A DNA stretch of 64,000 bases from Piromyces finnis (GCA_002104945.1 MCFH01000001.1:744001-808000), one strand, 5' to 3'. Positions 1 through 11,758 are shown, numbered from the stretch's first letter. Numbers and translations are program-made. Notes: generated by a model from the sequence alone, not told the origin.

Positions 1-227
1 TAAAAATTAAAATTAGAATGATATTCATATGCATAGTTCATTAGTTTTTTTTAGTATATTATTCTTTTACTACATATATTTAAAAACTATTTATAAATTA
101 TCATAAGAAAATAATTCGAGAAATTCCTTCTCTCTTTTTCATTTTTACCAAATTTCGTATAATTTAATTTTAAACTCTTGTAAATAGTATTAAATATCTA
201 AAGTTTTTCGAATCGTTAGGGGAAAAA
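1..227. other. AT-rich upstream flank, no gene
   Basis: No coding signal is seen. The stretch is almost entirely A and T and probably carries the promoter and 5' leader of the gene that starts at 228; the last bases before that ATG are an A-rich leader (GGAAAAAATG). Confidence 0.5.
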
Positions 228-3200
228 ATGAATGAATTAAAAATAACTAATGAAAATTCTCTTTCAGAAACAATTTCATCATATGTTGAAATTCTTAAAA
301 AAGTACCATATTAAAATTCAATATTTTTAAATATCAAAAAATTTTGTTTTTACTAAATATTTAATAAATTTTATATTGTTGTTGTTGTTGTTGTTGTGAT
401 GTTGTTGTTATAGGTAACACATTTTAAATATATTTCAGACAAAAACTTAATTAAAATTGCATCAAGAGTTTCCGAAGTCAAATTTCAATCTAATCATGAA
501 ATCTTTAGAAAAGTAATTAACAATATTACAATGATATTTGCAATTAATATTACATATTTTCAAAACATTAACATATATGCATATATATAGGGAGATATGT
601 CAAATGACATTTATATCTTAATTGAAGGAAATGTATGCTATTCTTTATATGAATATATTTATAATTATAATTTTAAAAAAAAAAACATAAAATACTTACA
701 TATTACAATATATTTAATTACTTAATTATTATAACATATTAAAAAAGGCCTATCGTGATTATTTAAATGGAAGATCTGGAACATATATTCATAAATTTTC
801 GTATTTTGGAGAAAGAAGTGTATATATCATGATACTAAAAAAAAAAAATTAATCATAATATTTTCATGAATGAATATTTATAAAAATATTTATATTTTAA
901 TTGTATATTATTAATAATTCAATAATAAGTGCTTATTTGATGAACCAAGAAGATGCACTGTATCAACTACTTGTACTAGTCGTTGTCTTCAATTAAAAGG
1001 TGAAGATTTCATATATATGATTCTTCATGAACTCCCCTTTGCTACAGCAGTTGGTAACTATCATATAGAATTATTTTAATGTTATATAAACGTTAATTTG
1101 AAAATTAATTAAATAATATATAATAAAAAGGACGTTCTTTAAGAGTTAAGCAACATATCTTCGGTAAATTTATATTATTTATATAATCATTTAATTAAAT
1201 TACATTCAATAATTTCAATATTTTCCTATTCATATATTAATATATATTGATCAATATTTGTTTGAAAAATAGATAACTTTGAAGCTTTCAATAATTATTT
1301 ATTTAGTTGTGTTGCTAAGAAAAAAATTAATTTCCAAAAATTATTAAATCTCTACGCTAACATGAAACCTGCTATGCATCCAAACGTTAAAACAGCAAAA
1401 CTTGAAACAAGTGCTTGGGTTTATGCTATTAAGCGTTTACCAACAAATATTTGTTCAACTAGTACTATTGTTATGTCTACTAAAATCATTCCAGTAAGTT
1501 ATTAATATATATTTAGAAAAAGTAGTATTTTAATAATTAAAAATAAATATATATATCATATCCTCCAAAAAAAAAAAAAAAAAGATCCTAATGGATGAAA
1601 TGAAGAGAAATAACACCGGTAATGTTAAGACAATATGTAGAAGAAGATCTACCTGGAACTTAGGTAATGGTAAAATATTTATCCTTTTAAGAGACTCGGA
1701 AACCGATATTATTGATCTTATGACATGTCTTTGTTTACATGCCATTGAAGCTAAAAAATTAAGAAATTTATTATCTAAAAATCCAAGAAATATAAGTTTA
1801 TTGGTATATTATTTATAATATATAAATATATATAAATATATATATATAATGTATATTAAATTAATCATTTTATATAATTTTTATTCTTAGTATGATGCTA
1901 TTCAAGAAATAAAAAATGGGGCTAATGAAACTTTTGAAATGCAAGAAAAAATTTTATCCAAAATAAAAGAATTAACACCAGATGATGTTGAAGGTATTTT
2001 TATATTACAATAGCAAATATATATAATATAATAAAACTCCAAAAAACTAATATTTCTATGTTAAAAAAAATTATTTATATATATAAAACAAGGTTTAAGA
2101 AAGTAAGAATATTTTGATATATGATTTATTATTTTTTATATTGTATTTTGATTAAAAGATATATATATATTAAATAATAATTATTATTATAATAAATAAT
2201 ATTTAAAATTATAGCCTTTGGGGTGATAAGACTTTAGAAAATATATGGAATGTATTATATCAACATGGTGATTATAATATTATTATTGACAAACCACAAG
2301 ATAGTTTTGATGATGTTAATGAAATTTGGATTGACAAAGTTAGAAATGCTACAATTAAATTATTGGGTGTAAGTTTTTTTTTTAATTAAATGTGATATTT
2401 TTTTAATTACTTTAATGAAATAAAATATTACTTAATATTTTTTAATAATTTATTAAAAAAATAAAATATTAAAATATATATAGAATTATAATACAGATGA
2501 TTTAATTGTAGATATTATTTCAAGTAATACACATTCAGTTGTAAATCTTGTTTCACCATGGTTACATAAAAAGAAGCAAGAAATATTAGAATGGGGAAAG
2601 AAAATTCATCCAGAAATTGTTGAAGTAATTTTTAAAAATTTCTGAATTTTTTATTTTTGAATATTTTAGTGAATTTATCATTCTATGTTATTATTTATGA
2701 TAGCAAAATCCAGTTGATGATGAAGATCTTTTATACATCTTGCTTCAATTCTATTTAAAGTAACAACTTTATCAAATATATATAATTATTTTTAGTTTAC
2801 AATACTCAATAAAATATGTTTTAAATATTATATAATGATAATAATAACAGGGAGTTCCCAGATCAAGCAAAAGAAAGATCAAGAGAAGAATTTAACTACG
2901 GTATTCTCTCTATTTTTGAAGAAGTATGTTAACAATTAATTAAATAATAATTAAATTATATATATAAATACAGATTTTAACAATAATATTAATTTTTTAT
3001 TAATATTATTAGGATTTAACTGGTATTTCTGTTCAATTAATTGATCCAACAAAATTAAATAAGAAATATTGTGATAATTTATTAAAACTCAAATTAAACA
3101 GATTAAGACAACATAAAAGACATTTAATTGTTAATGTTGATTTTGCCTTCGGTCATCAAGCCGAAGAAATTGTTCATTGTTTAACTTTATTATTTAGAAA

Positions 3201-4297
3201 ATCTATTCGTAGTTTGAATGGTAAAAAAAAAAGTTACAATATAATTTATAAACAATTAAAATCATTTTTATTAATCGCCATTATATCTATATTTTTTTTT
3301 ATTATATATAAAAGTTGTTGGTAAAGCCGGTGGTTTGATTGGTAAGAGAGGTGATATTCTTTTACCATCTCATGTTCTTTTACAATCCCAAGATGATCTT
3401 CGTCCAATTGCACAAACTGGTATTTCACCAGAAAAAATTGCAAAGATTTGTAGTAGAGAAGTTCATGTTGGTACTGTCTTAACAATAGAAGGTACTCTTC
3501 TCCAAGACAGAGTATTATTAAATTTCTATAGGTAGGCTTTTATTAAACTTTATTCAAAATTATATTTTTAAATTTCAACTAATTTTTTTTTTTTTTTTTT
3601 TTTTTCAATTCACATAAATTTATAAATTTTAGAAAATTCTCACATTGTATAGGTCTTGAAATGGAAGGTAAAAAAAAAAAAAATAACATAATACATATAT
3701 TGCTTGATTAAACTTAAAAAAAAATTTTTTTTTTCTAATAATATTATAATTTAAAATAAAATTAATTTTAATCAGGCTCATACTTTGTAAGACAAATTGA
3801 ACAATCTATTATGAGAGGTCTTTTAGATAATGATGTAAGTACTAGATTCCTTTACTATGTAAGTGATATTCCATTAGATCTTAAATCTACTTTGTCTAAA
3901 TCTCTTAGCCCATGGGAAGGTAAATCTCATACTAATTAATAAATAAATTTTTACTTCAAATACTAAGTTAATCTATTATACACTATTATAAAATGAAGCT
4001 ATTCCACCACTTTATTCTATTATAAGATTAATCATTAATCAATTATTTGATGATGATAATATTTACTCTGATACAAGTCTTAATACACCAATTACACCTA
4101 TTGATGCTACCATGGGAGAATTTAGTAGTTGCAGAAGAAATAATAGTATTAGTCTTATGCAATCGAAAACTTTCAAAAGGAATATTGAACGTTCCTTATC
4201 AAAAGATATTGTTAGTGAAAGTCTAATAGAAATACCACGAATTATTAAAGAAGATGAAGAAGAAGAAGATACGCCAAAATTTTTAGATGATAATTAA
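228..4297 (+). CDS. cyclic-nucleotide-binding domain fused to a nucleoside-phosphorylase-like domain
   Basis: Nineteen exons keep phase and give 774 residues: 228-302, 414-512, 591-632, 748-819, 930-1053, 1131-1163, 1273-1493, 1585-1803, 1891-1993, 2093-2102, 2215-2368, 2484-2624, 2704-2759, 2851-2923, 3013-3220, 3315-3531, 3633-3667, 3776-3919, 3999-4297. Residues about 15-150 resemble a cNMP-binding domain (GDMSNDIYILIEGN, then YFGERS, as in the family's G-D-x-A/S...Y-x-I..G and phosphate-cassette regions). A middle region, about 150-480, is unrecognised. From about 490 a block reads VNVDFAFGHQAEE, then GKAGGLIGKRGDILLPS and GLEMEG, which resemble the glycine-rich phosphate/base loop and the EMEG ribose motif of the PNP/UDP phosphorylase superfamily. 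The acidic C-terminus looks disordered. A cNMP-gated nucleosidase or phosphorylase is inference; the catalytic residues are unproven. Confidence 0.7.
2093..2102 (+). other. 10-nt microexon (exon 10 of the cNMP/phosphorylase-like gene)
   Basis: Ten bases between an AG acceptor at 2091-2092 and a GTAAGA donor at 2103. They are needed to bring exon 9 (phase 1) and exon 11 (phase 2) into frame, and they encode most of GLR-N across the junctions. Confidence 0.6.
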
Positions 4298-4663
4298 TTA
4301 TAAATAAGGATAAAAAATTATACTGTCAAATATTTGAACTTAAATTGTTATTCAATAAAAAAATAGTTTCATATTAAATATATACATATTTATATATAAA
4401 TATGTCAATAGATATAGACATATAAATTAAAATGTATAAAATAATATTATTATGTTATTGTAAAAAATGAATAATTTCTCAATTTTTATTATTCTATATA
4501 TATATTTGTAATTTATAATAAATAAATTTAATAAAATTAAATTCTTAATATTAATTATACTTTGTATTTTTGTTTTAATATTGGGTATGTGAATTGATTA
4601 AATAATGCATTTAAGGTGTTAAAATTTAAAATAAAATATGAATTTTTGTATCTATTTAATGTA
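4298..4663. other. intergenic, convergent 3' ends
   Basis: Nothing coding is seen. The interval separates two convergent genes. It is very AT-rich and presumably holds both polyadenylation regions (several AATAAA-like hexamers). Confidence 0.5.
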
Positions 4664-5278
4664 TTATACAAGTGGTATATTTTCTTCTTTTTCTTGATTG
4701 ACTTCTGCTTTGTATAATTTAAACTTGTAGTTTATAAAACGTACAATCAATATTAGAAAAGAACTTGACGTTGTGCCTAGTAAATTTGCCTGTAATTTAA
4801 TAATAAAAAATAAATAAAATAATATTATATACATAATATTGTAAATATATATATTATAATTATAATATATTTATGATTTAATACACATACAATAATATCA
4901 CCAACATCAAACAATCTATACTGAAAATTTTAAAATTATTATAAACATTTAAAATTAATTCCGGTTTTAAATTTGACATATATATATATAGTAATAAAAA
5001 TAATAATTTACTGGAAATATAGATTGTACGGCCTCACTAATAACAGACCATGCTATCATTATAATAAAGCATCCTGTCCAATAAAGAAAAGTTCGAGTAA
5101 ATATAAAAATGTAATTTATAAGAATAGTAGTTAAAAAAAATACTGAAAAATGTAAAATTTTATCTTCTCCATCCAAAAATGATGGTAATTTTATCCACTC
5201 ATGAGGTGCAAATCCAAGAAATGCAAAATATAACAATAATAGCACTGATATAACTACTACTGGATATCTAATTTTCAT
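4664..5278 (-). CDS. VanZ-like small membrane protein
   Basis: Three exons on the minus strand (5012-5278, 4891-4920, 4664-4789) are all in phase 0 and give 140 residues. The N-terminus has a hydrophobic segment (about 8-22). DKILHFSVFFLTT follows at about 39-51, then a second and third hydrophobic stretch, then SEAVQSIFP, then YRLFDVGDIIANLLG across the two splice junctions. The D-K-x-x-H-F...F, S-E-x-x-Q and D-x-x-x-N-x-x-G pattern is that of VanZ-like proteins, a small multipass family with bacterial and fungal members; biochemical function in fungi is unknown. A fourth hydrophobic helix lies in exon 3, followed by a charged tail (QEKEEN). The 30-nt middle exon holds the conserved D and is essential to the call. 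Confidence 0.72.
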
Positions 5279-6074
5279 TATTATATATTTACTTTTTATT
5301 CATTATTTTAAATTAAATATTTACTTTTATTTTATTTTTTATTTTTTATTTTTTTATTTTTTATTTTTATTTTTATTTTCTTTTTTTCTTTCTTTCTTTC
5401 TTTTTTTTTTACTAGTTAAAAGTAACTTCACAAATACTTTTTTTCCTCTATTTCTTTTTTTATTATTATTATTTTTAAACTTTTTAAGTTTTGTAAATTT
5501 TATTTTTTTTTTTACCACTTTTTTTAGGTAAACTTTTAATATAACATTTCTATGTAAATATAAATTTAATTAAAAAATAAGATTTTTTAACATATTATTT
5601 ATATGATCATTTTCATGTCATGAGATTTTATGACATTCATCCTTCTTATAAAATGTAATATAATTTTATATAATGTATACATTATACAAAAGATATAAAT
5701 TTAAATTTCAACAATTTAAAATATTATATAAAATAATTATTCAATGAATTATTGTAATTAATTATTAATTATCCACCAAACCATATTAATTTAATAATCC
5801 AATTATTATAATATTAAAAATATATTTATAGTCTATATTTTAAATATATATATTATAATTTATGATATTTTATTTAAAAATTTAAACATAATATAAATAA
5901 ACTTTTATCTATCTCTCTTTTAACAAAACATATCATAATATATATATATATAAAAAAAAAAAAGGAAATATCCTAACAATATTAATATTTTCATATAATA
6001 TAAAATGACATTCAAATAAATAATAAATATAAAATAAAAGGTTATTTCATATTATTTAAAAATATAACATTCAA
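5279..6074. other. divergent intergenic region
   Basis: Lies between the divergent VanZ-like and ankyrin genes, so it should hold both promoters. Contains T-rich tracts near 5320-5410, (TA)n near 5938-5952 and an A run just upstream. No coding signal or recognisable RNA. Confidence 0.5.
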
Positions 6075-9000
6075 ATGGATAATTTAAATAGATATGAAGA
6101 ATTAAATTCTTTAATTAATAATGGAAATGTGAATGCAATTATTGAATTCCTAAATAACACTAAATTAAATTTAAATTCTAATGTTACAAATTCTAATGTC
6201 ATAATATATACTATTCAAAATTCTTCATTTTATTTAAAAAAGGGAAATAATAATGATAAAAATAAAATTTTAAATATACTTCAAATTTTAATTAATTACG
6301 GAGCAAATGTGAATTTGGAAATTGAAGAAGGTCGTTTTCCATTATTGGAGGCATTTGAACGAAAAGATAAAAGTATTATAAATTTTCTCCTAAAAAATGG
6401 TTCGGATTTGAATTTTCAAAATAAGCAAGGTGAAAACTTATTGATATATTATATCAAATATGAAAATAAATATGTAAGCTACCGTTATTATAAAGATATT
6501 ATTATAGAATACCTCCTCTCATATAACATTAAACTGAATGTTAAGGATATTGAAGGAAAAACTGCAATTCAGCATGCCTTTGAAAATAATGAGTATGAAA
6601 CAACAAAATTGTTAATGAACCATTTTAATCCTACAAATGAACTTATTCTTGACTTAATTCTATTGAATAAACGTAAAGTATCGGTTTCCAATAAAGACTT
6701 TAATATTTTAATTGAAAAAGGCAGTAATAAAGTTAATTTATTCTATCAAACCAATCCAATACTAAATTTATTAATATATATTAGTTGTATGAATTATACT
6801 GAAAAAATAAAAGAATATTTAGAAAAAGAAAATCGTATTAACACTATAACACAAGATTTATTAAATACGAGTTTTATGTTTTCATGCTATTTTGGTATTC
6901 TTCCAACTGCTGAATACTTATTGGAAAAAGATGTTGATATTAATTGCACCAATGAAGATAATAATACTCCACTAATGTTAGCTTGCTATAGTGGTCAAAT
7001 TGAAATAGTAAAATTTTTACTACAAAGAAATGCCAATACTAAAATAGAAAATTATTATAGAGAAAGTGCTTTAAGCATTGCAAGTGAAAAGGGTTATGAA
7101 AAAATTGTAGAATTGTTATTAAAGCATAACGCAACAGATGAAAATGAAAATAATATAATATCATTGATGATTGCTTGTGAAAGTAATGATGTTAATTTGA
7201 CTCGGTTTATTCTTGAACACTCTCCATCGATTAATATGAATGTATTGAATAGTAACAAGGACACTCCATTAATTTGTGCTTGTCAAAATAATAATGAAGA
7301 AATTGTTAAATTATTACTTCAACATAGCGTTAATGTTAATTTTAAAACAGAGAGTGGAAGATCGGTATTACATGTTGTTTGTCGAAACAATAAAATATCT
7401 CTATTAAAATTATTATTAGAATATGAAGGTATTAACATTAATATACAAGACAACTTTGGTGAAACAGCACTATGCTGGGCATGTATGTTAAATTATATAG
7501 ATGTTGTAGAACTTTTACTTCTAAAAGGGCATGCAAATCCAAATTTAAAAAATGATTTTGGACGTTCCCCTCTAATGATTGCTAGTCATAATGGAAATGA
7601 AAAAATTATAAATCTACTAATACAATCAAAAGCTATTGTAAATGATAGAGATCTAAATAAATTTTCCCCCTTAACCTATGCAATTGAAGGTAATCAAGAA
7701 AAAGCCATTGAATTATTATTACAGCATCATGCAGATACTCATACAGAAGATATTAATGGAGAATATCCTTTGATCAAAGCTGTATTAAAACAAGATGAAA
7801 AAATGGTCTCTATATTTTTAAAATATGGTTGTGTAGTAGACATTACAAACGATGGTGGTGAAACACCATTAATTATATCTTGTGAACAAGGTAATTTAAA
7901 TATGGTAAAATTACTTCTTCAATATCATGCCGATGTTAATATTCAGGATCGTTGTGGAATAAATTCATTAATAAGAGCGTGTGTTCAAGGTCATGAAGCG
8001 ATTGTTTCAACACTATTAGAAAGTCATGTTAATGTTAATTTAAAAGATAATGAAGGTAATACAGCCTTAAAATATGCATACCAATTTGGTTATGAAAATA
8101 TTGTTCGAATCCTTCTTAAACATATATTTCTTTATCTTCCTGATAGTATTGAACCTTCAACTTTAGCTATCTATAATAACTATCTTACATTTAAAAAGGT
8201 TTACAAATTATTAAATAAGATAACTTCATTAAATGAAAATAATGAAAATAGAGGAAGTAGAATGAAAATCGAATCTCAAAAAAGAATTCCGTTTCACCAA
8301 TCAAGTTTTAGTGATGATAATTTATTATTAGGTTGGATTGAAAATTCTACTGAATGTGATGATCTTATTTTCAATAAAAGTGAAAGAAAATGTATTTGTA
8401 GTGATTATGATTCACCCCCATTTGTAGTCCATCCTGTTTTTAAAAGTAAAGCTATTACTATTATGGATCGTTCTATAAATACAAATACATTTTCAGATAG
8501 TATTCATATCGATGTTAGTTCATCGTCCGAAACCATAAGTAGTGAGGAGAGTAAATCACAAAATCATACAAATCGTCGAATGAGCCTATTTAAAAGTAAA
8601 AAGGCTAATGAGTCAGGAAGTAAATCAGAAAAGAAAAATAGTAAAACTAAAAAATCTGATGAATCCTTGAATAATAAAGAAAAGAAAAATAATAAAATTC
8701 AAGAAAATGATAAACCCTCAAATAAACCAGAAAAGAAAAATAGTAAAACTAAAAAATCTGATGAATTTCTAAATAAAGCAGAAAAGAAAAATAGCAAAAC
8801 TAAAAAATCTGATGAATCCTTGAATAATAAAGAAAAGAAAAATAATAGAAATCAAGAAAATGATAAACCCTCAAATAAACCAGAAAAGAAAAATAGTAAA
8901 ACTAAAGAATCTGATGAAGCCTTAAATAACCAAGAAAAGATAAATAAGAAAATAAAAGATAGCAACGATACGATAACCATCATTGACACTCTATCAAATA

Positions 9001-9716
9001 ATAATTACAATTCTATCTACGATAATAATCTTAACCATGATAATGAAAGCAACAAGGATGAAAATGACAAAAATATTATTAATAGCAAGCATTATCCTAC
9101 TATCTTAAATACCTCAACTTCATCTCATAGTTTCAGAATTACCAGAAATCCAAGTGACCCTACCACCAAGAATTCTAAATATATGAAATCAAAGAAGAAT
9201 TCTTTTGATAATCAAGATGATTTGAATGATAACGATGTTTTCATTGCATTAGTATGGGCAATTCAATATGGTAATATTTCATTTATTCAAAAATTATTTA
9301 AACATTTTATTGTAGATCTCAACCGAATGGATGAATTTGGTGAAACACCGCTTATTTTAGCTTGTCATAACAGATATACAGATATTGTTGAATTATTATT
9401 AAAGAATTCTGCCGATCCTAATCTTAAAAATAAAGATCAGGATACTGCATTAAATATTGCTTGTGCAGGTGGTGATCTCCCAATTGTAAAATTATTATTA
9501 AATTATCATGCTGACATAAATAGTCAAGGAAAATATGGTGATTCACCTCTTATTTGTGCATGTAAAAGTGGACATGAAGATGTTGTGAAACTATTACTTA
9601 TACATCGATCTGATATTACAATTTCTAATAAAGATCAAGAAACTGCTATCATTTTAGCTAATAATTTAGGCTATGAAAGTATTGTTAATCTATTAGAATT
9701 AAGTTTTGTAATGTAA
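6075..9716 (+). CDS. large ankyrin-repeat protein
   Basis: Single uninterrupted reading frame of 1213 residues, unusual among the intron-rich neighbours. Ankyrin repeats run from about residue 40 to 700: many units carry G-x-T-P/A-L-x-x-A-C...G...I/V-V-x-L-L-L-x-x-x-A-D/N-x-N (for example NTPLMLACYSGQIEIVKFLL, GETPLIISCEQGNLNMVKLL). A long hydrophilic linker, about 720-1050, contains a lysine-rich tandem array. Four further ankyrin units follow at about 1053-1210, the first with IALVWAIQYGN. No catalytic domain or membrane segment is seen. The likely role is a protein-interaction scaffold; the partner is unknown. Several repeats have serine or lysine at consensus positions, so the solenoid may be irregular. 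The intron-free structure could reflect retroposition or recent tandem expansion. Confidence 0.9.
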   Translation: MDNLNRYEELNSLINNGNVNAIIEFLNNTKLNLNSNVTNSNVIIYTIQNSSFYLKKGNNNDKNKILNILQILINYGANVNLEIEEGRFPLLEAFERKDKSIINFLLKNGSDLNFQNKQGENLLIYYIKYENKYVSYRYYKDIIIEYLLSYNIKLNVKDIEGKTAIQHAFENNEYETTKLLMNHFNPTNELILDLILLNKRKVSVSNKDFNILIEKGSNKVNLFYQTNPILNLLIYISCMNYTEKIKEYLEKENRINTITQDLLNTSFMFSCYFGILPTAEYLLEKDVDINCTNEDNNTPLMLACYSGQIEIVKFLLQRNANTKIENYYRESALSIASEKGYEKIVELLLKHNATDENENNIISLMIACESNDVNLTRFILEHSPSINMNVLNSNKDTPLICACQNNNEEIVKLLLQHSVNVNFKTESGRSVLHVVCRNNKISLLKLLLEYEGININIQDNFGETALCWACMLNYIDVVELLLLKGHANPNLKNDFGRSPLMIASHNGNEKIINLLIQSKAIVNDRDLNKFSPLTYAIEGNQEKAIELLLQHHADTHTEDINGEYPLIKAVLKQDEKMVSIFLKYGCVVDITNDGGETPLIISCEQGNLNMVKLLLQYHADVNIQDRCGINSLIRACVQGHEAIVSTLLESHVNVNLKDNEGNTALKYAYQFGYENIVRILLKHIFLYLPDSIEPSTLAIYNNYLTFKKVYKLLNKITSLNENNENRGSRMKIESQKRIPFHQSSFSDDNLLLGWIENSTECDDLIFNKSERKCICSDYDSPPFVVHPVFKSKAITIMDRSINTNTFSDSIHIDVSSSSETISSEESKSQNHTNRRMSLFKSKKANESGSKSEKKNSKTKKSDESLNNKEKKNNKIQENDKPSNKPEKKNSKTKKSDEFLNKAEKKNSKTKKSDESLNNKEKKNNRNQENDKPSNKPEKKNSKTKESDEALNNQEKINKKIKDSNDTITIIDTLSNNNYNSIYDNNLNHDNESNKDENDKNIINSKHYPTILNTSTSSHSFRITRNPSDPTTKNSKYMKSKKNSFDNQDDLNDNDVFIALVWAIQYGNISFIQKLFKHFIVDLNRMDEFGETPLILACHNRYTDIVELLLKNSADPNLKNKDQDTALNIACAGGDLPIVKLLLNYHADINSQGKYGDSPLICACKSGHEDVVKLLLIHRSDITISNKDQETAIILANNLGYESIVNLLELSFVM
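8628..8940 (+). repeat. in-frame two-module tandem repeat in the ankyrin gene
   Basis: Two related 17-codon modules alternate. Module A starts EKKNSKTKKSDE and module B starts EKKNN(K/R), in the order A-B-A-A-B-A. The DNA copies are nearly identical, so the array is a recent expansion. It lies in the linker between the two ankyrin blocks. Confidence 0.8.
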
Positions 9717-10416
9717 TTAAATATCTTTTTTTTTTTTTTTTTTGTTGTTGTTGTTATAAACATAAATTAACATAGTATGAATAGAAATAAAGTTGTATTT
9801 TTTTTTTTTTTTCTTTTAATATTTCGTTAGTACTTTTTAAGCATTAAAAATTAATTTACTTTTATACCAATAATAATTACAAATATATCTTTATCAAAAA
9901 TCTTTATTCTTTAAAGTTAGTAATTAATTTAAAATTAAAGTAAAATTATAATATTCATATGATAATATTAATAAAAGTATTAACCAAATAATCAAATATT
10001 TATTCAAACAAACTTAAATATATTATTAATTTTTTTTTCCTTCACTCTCTCCTTTATATAACTTTGTGTGTTACTATTATTACTTAAAATGATAAAGATT
10101 AAATTAAAAATGTATATATTAAAAAAAATAATACTTTATATAGATAATGTATATAATGATTAATTTATTAATTTAATAATAGTTTTTTTTTTATATATAT
10201 ATTTCTGTTTATTATATTTTTATTATATTTTCTGTTGTTGTTGTTGTTGTTTTTAGATTATATTTTGCTTTTCTATAACTTGTTTGTAATATACTTTAAT
10301 TATTTTAAATTAATATATATTATAAATTCAACTTTTATGTTTTATCTACTTTGTATCTTTATTTTTATATATTAATAATGAAAAAAAAAAAAAAAAGGCG
10401 TTTTAACATTCTACAT
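9717..10416. other. intergenic, convergent 3' ends
   Basis: No gene seen. Contains T runs (9727-9743, 9799-9813), short (TTG)n tracts near 9743-9756 and 10233-10250, and an A run just after 10380 beside the end of the DnaJ gene. Confidence 0.5.
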
Positions 10417-11758
10417 TTATTTACGCTTTTTGATATTTTCAGAAGCTTGGTTGTTAAATGATGAAGTTGGTGTAGTTTTAGTATTTGAAGATCCTTTAGA
10501 TTTCTTCATATTTTCGTATACTTGTTGAATTTCTTTAAAATCAAATAATCTAATATCAACAGCTAATTTACTCATAGCACGTTGTAATGAATTTAATGCT
10601 TCAGGATTATTTTCAAATGGCTCGTAACCTTGAACAAAGTGAACACTATTTTGTTTATCTAAACCAATAGATAATTTATTTAATTCTTTTAAATTTTTCT
10701 TTAAATCGTTTGATTTTTCTGGAATTAAATCAGGGCCAATATGGGTTAATGCGATAAAGAAGGTAACATTTAATTGTCTAATAATTTCAATTTTTTCAAA
10801 TATAAGTAACTTGGGTAGGAAATATGAAATAGGATCATGATCAGCAATCAAAATATTTGCTTCAAACGCTGCTGTTCCAAAATAAATTAGGAAACGCCAA
10901 TATCTACCATAACCTTTACCAAATAAAACGAAAAATATAAGTAAAACTAAACCAGTAACAGCATAGTGCATTACATACGCTGGAAGCATAAAATATAAAT
11001 AATCCTTTTCATTTTTACAATGTTTACATTCAAAAGCAGTTAAACCAAATTTTTCATAAGCCTTAAGACGAATTGGATCCTGAAGAATTTCATAGGCACT
11101 TCTTATTAAAATATATTTTTCTTGGGCTTCGGCTGTAAAATCTGATCCTAATTTATCTGGATGATATTGAAGGGATAATCTTCTAAAACTGGATTTAAGT
11201 TGTTGAGATGTAAAGTCTTTAGAAATATTTAAAGTTTCATATAAAGTTGGTGAGCGTGGTTCTTGGTACATTGACTGTTAAAATTGTATTGATAATATTT
11301 AGTATTTTAATTCAAGGATGTAAATTAATATTATATCATGATAAAAATAAAAGTTAAAATAATAGTTATTAAGGTGAATATAAAAATTATTTTAAAGTAT
11401 AATATTATTTTACTGTGTTGAATGTATTTTTTTTTTTATTACTATTACTATTACTAGTAACAATACTACTTTTATTTATTATACTTTTATTTCTTTATTT
11501 CATTAAAAAAAAAAAAATATGTTAATGTTAATAATAATTTACCTTATAAAAATTAAATATTAAATAAACAACGATAACAAGAATATGGAACTTTTTATAG
11601 TCTCTTTTAAATTTTTGAGATCCTTGTCTTGGTCTTGAAGGTGAATGTGGAGCATATTTCCAATCGTAATAACGAGCTAATAAAAAATTAGTTGCCATTC
11701 TTGGAAGAAAAGCCCACATAAGGGCTCCTGAAAACATATTTGTTTGAATATGTACCAT
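10417..11758 (-). CDS. membrane-associated DnaJ-domain protein
   Basis: Two exons (11543-11758, 10417-11274) splice in phase 0 to 357 residues. The N-terminal exon carries NMFSGALMWAFLPRMATNF and a hydrophobic helix (HILVIVVYLIFNFY). Exon 2 opens with a J domain (about residues 80-145): LYETLNISKDFT, the invariant HPD as QYHPDKLG, and SAYEILQDPIRLKAYEKFG. A second hydrophobic region (about 175-215) and a lysine-rich tail follow. J domains stimulate Hsp70 ATPase. The membrane segments on both sides of the J domain suggest an ER or other organellar membrane co-chaperone, close to the fungal membrane-associated DnaJ family. The exact organelle is not shown by the sequence. Confidence 0.8.
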
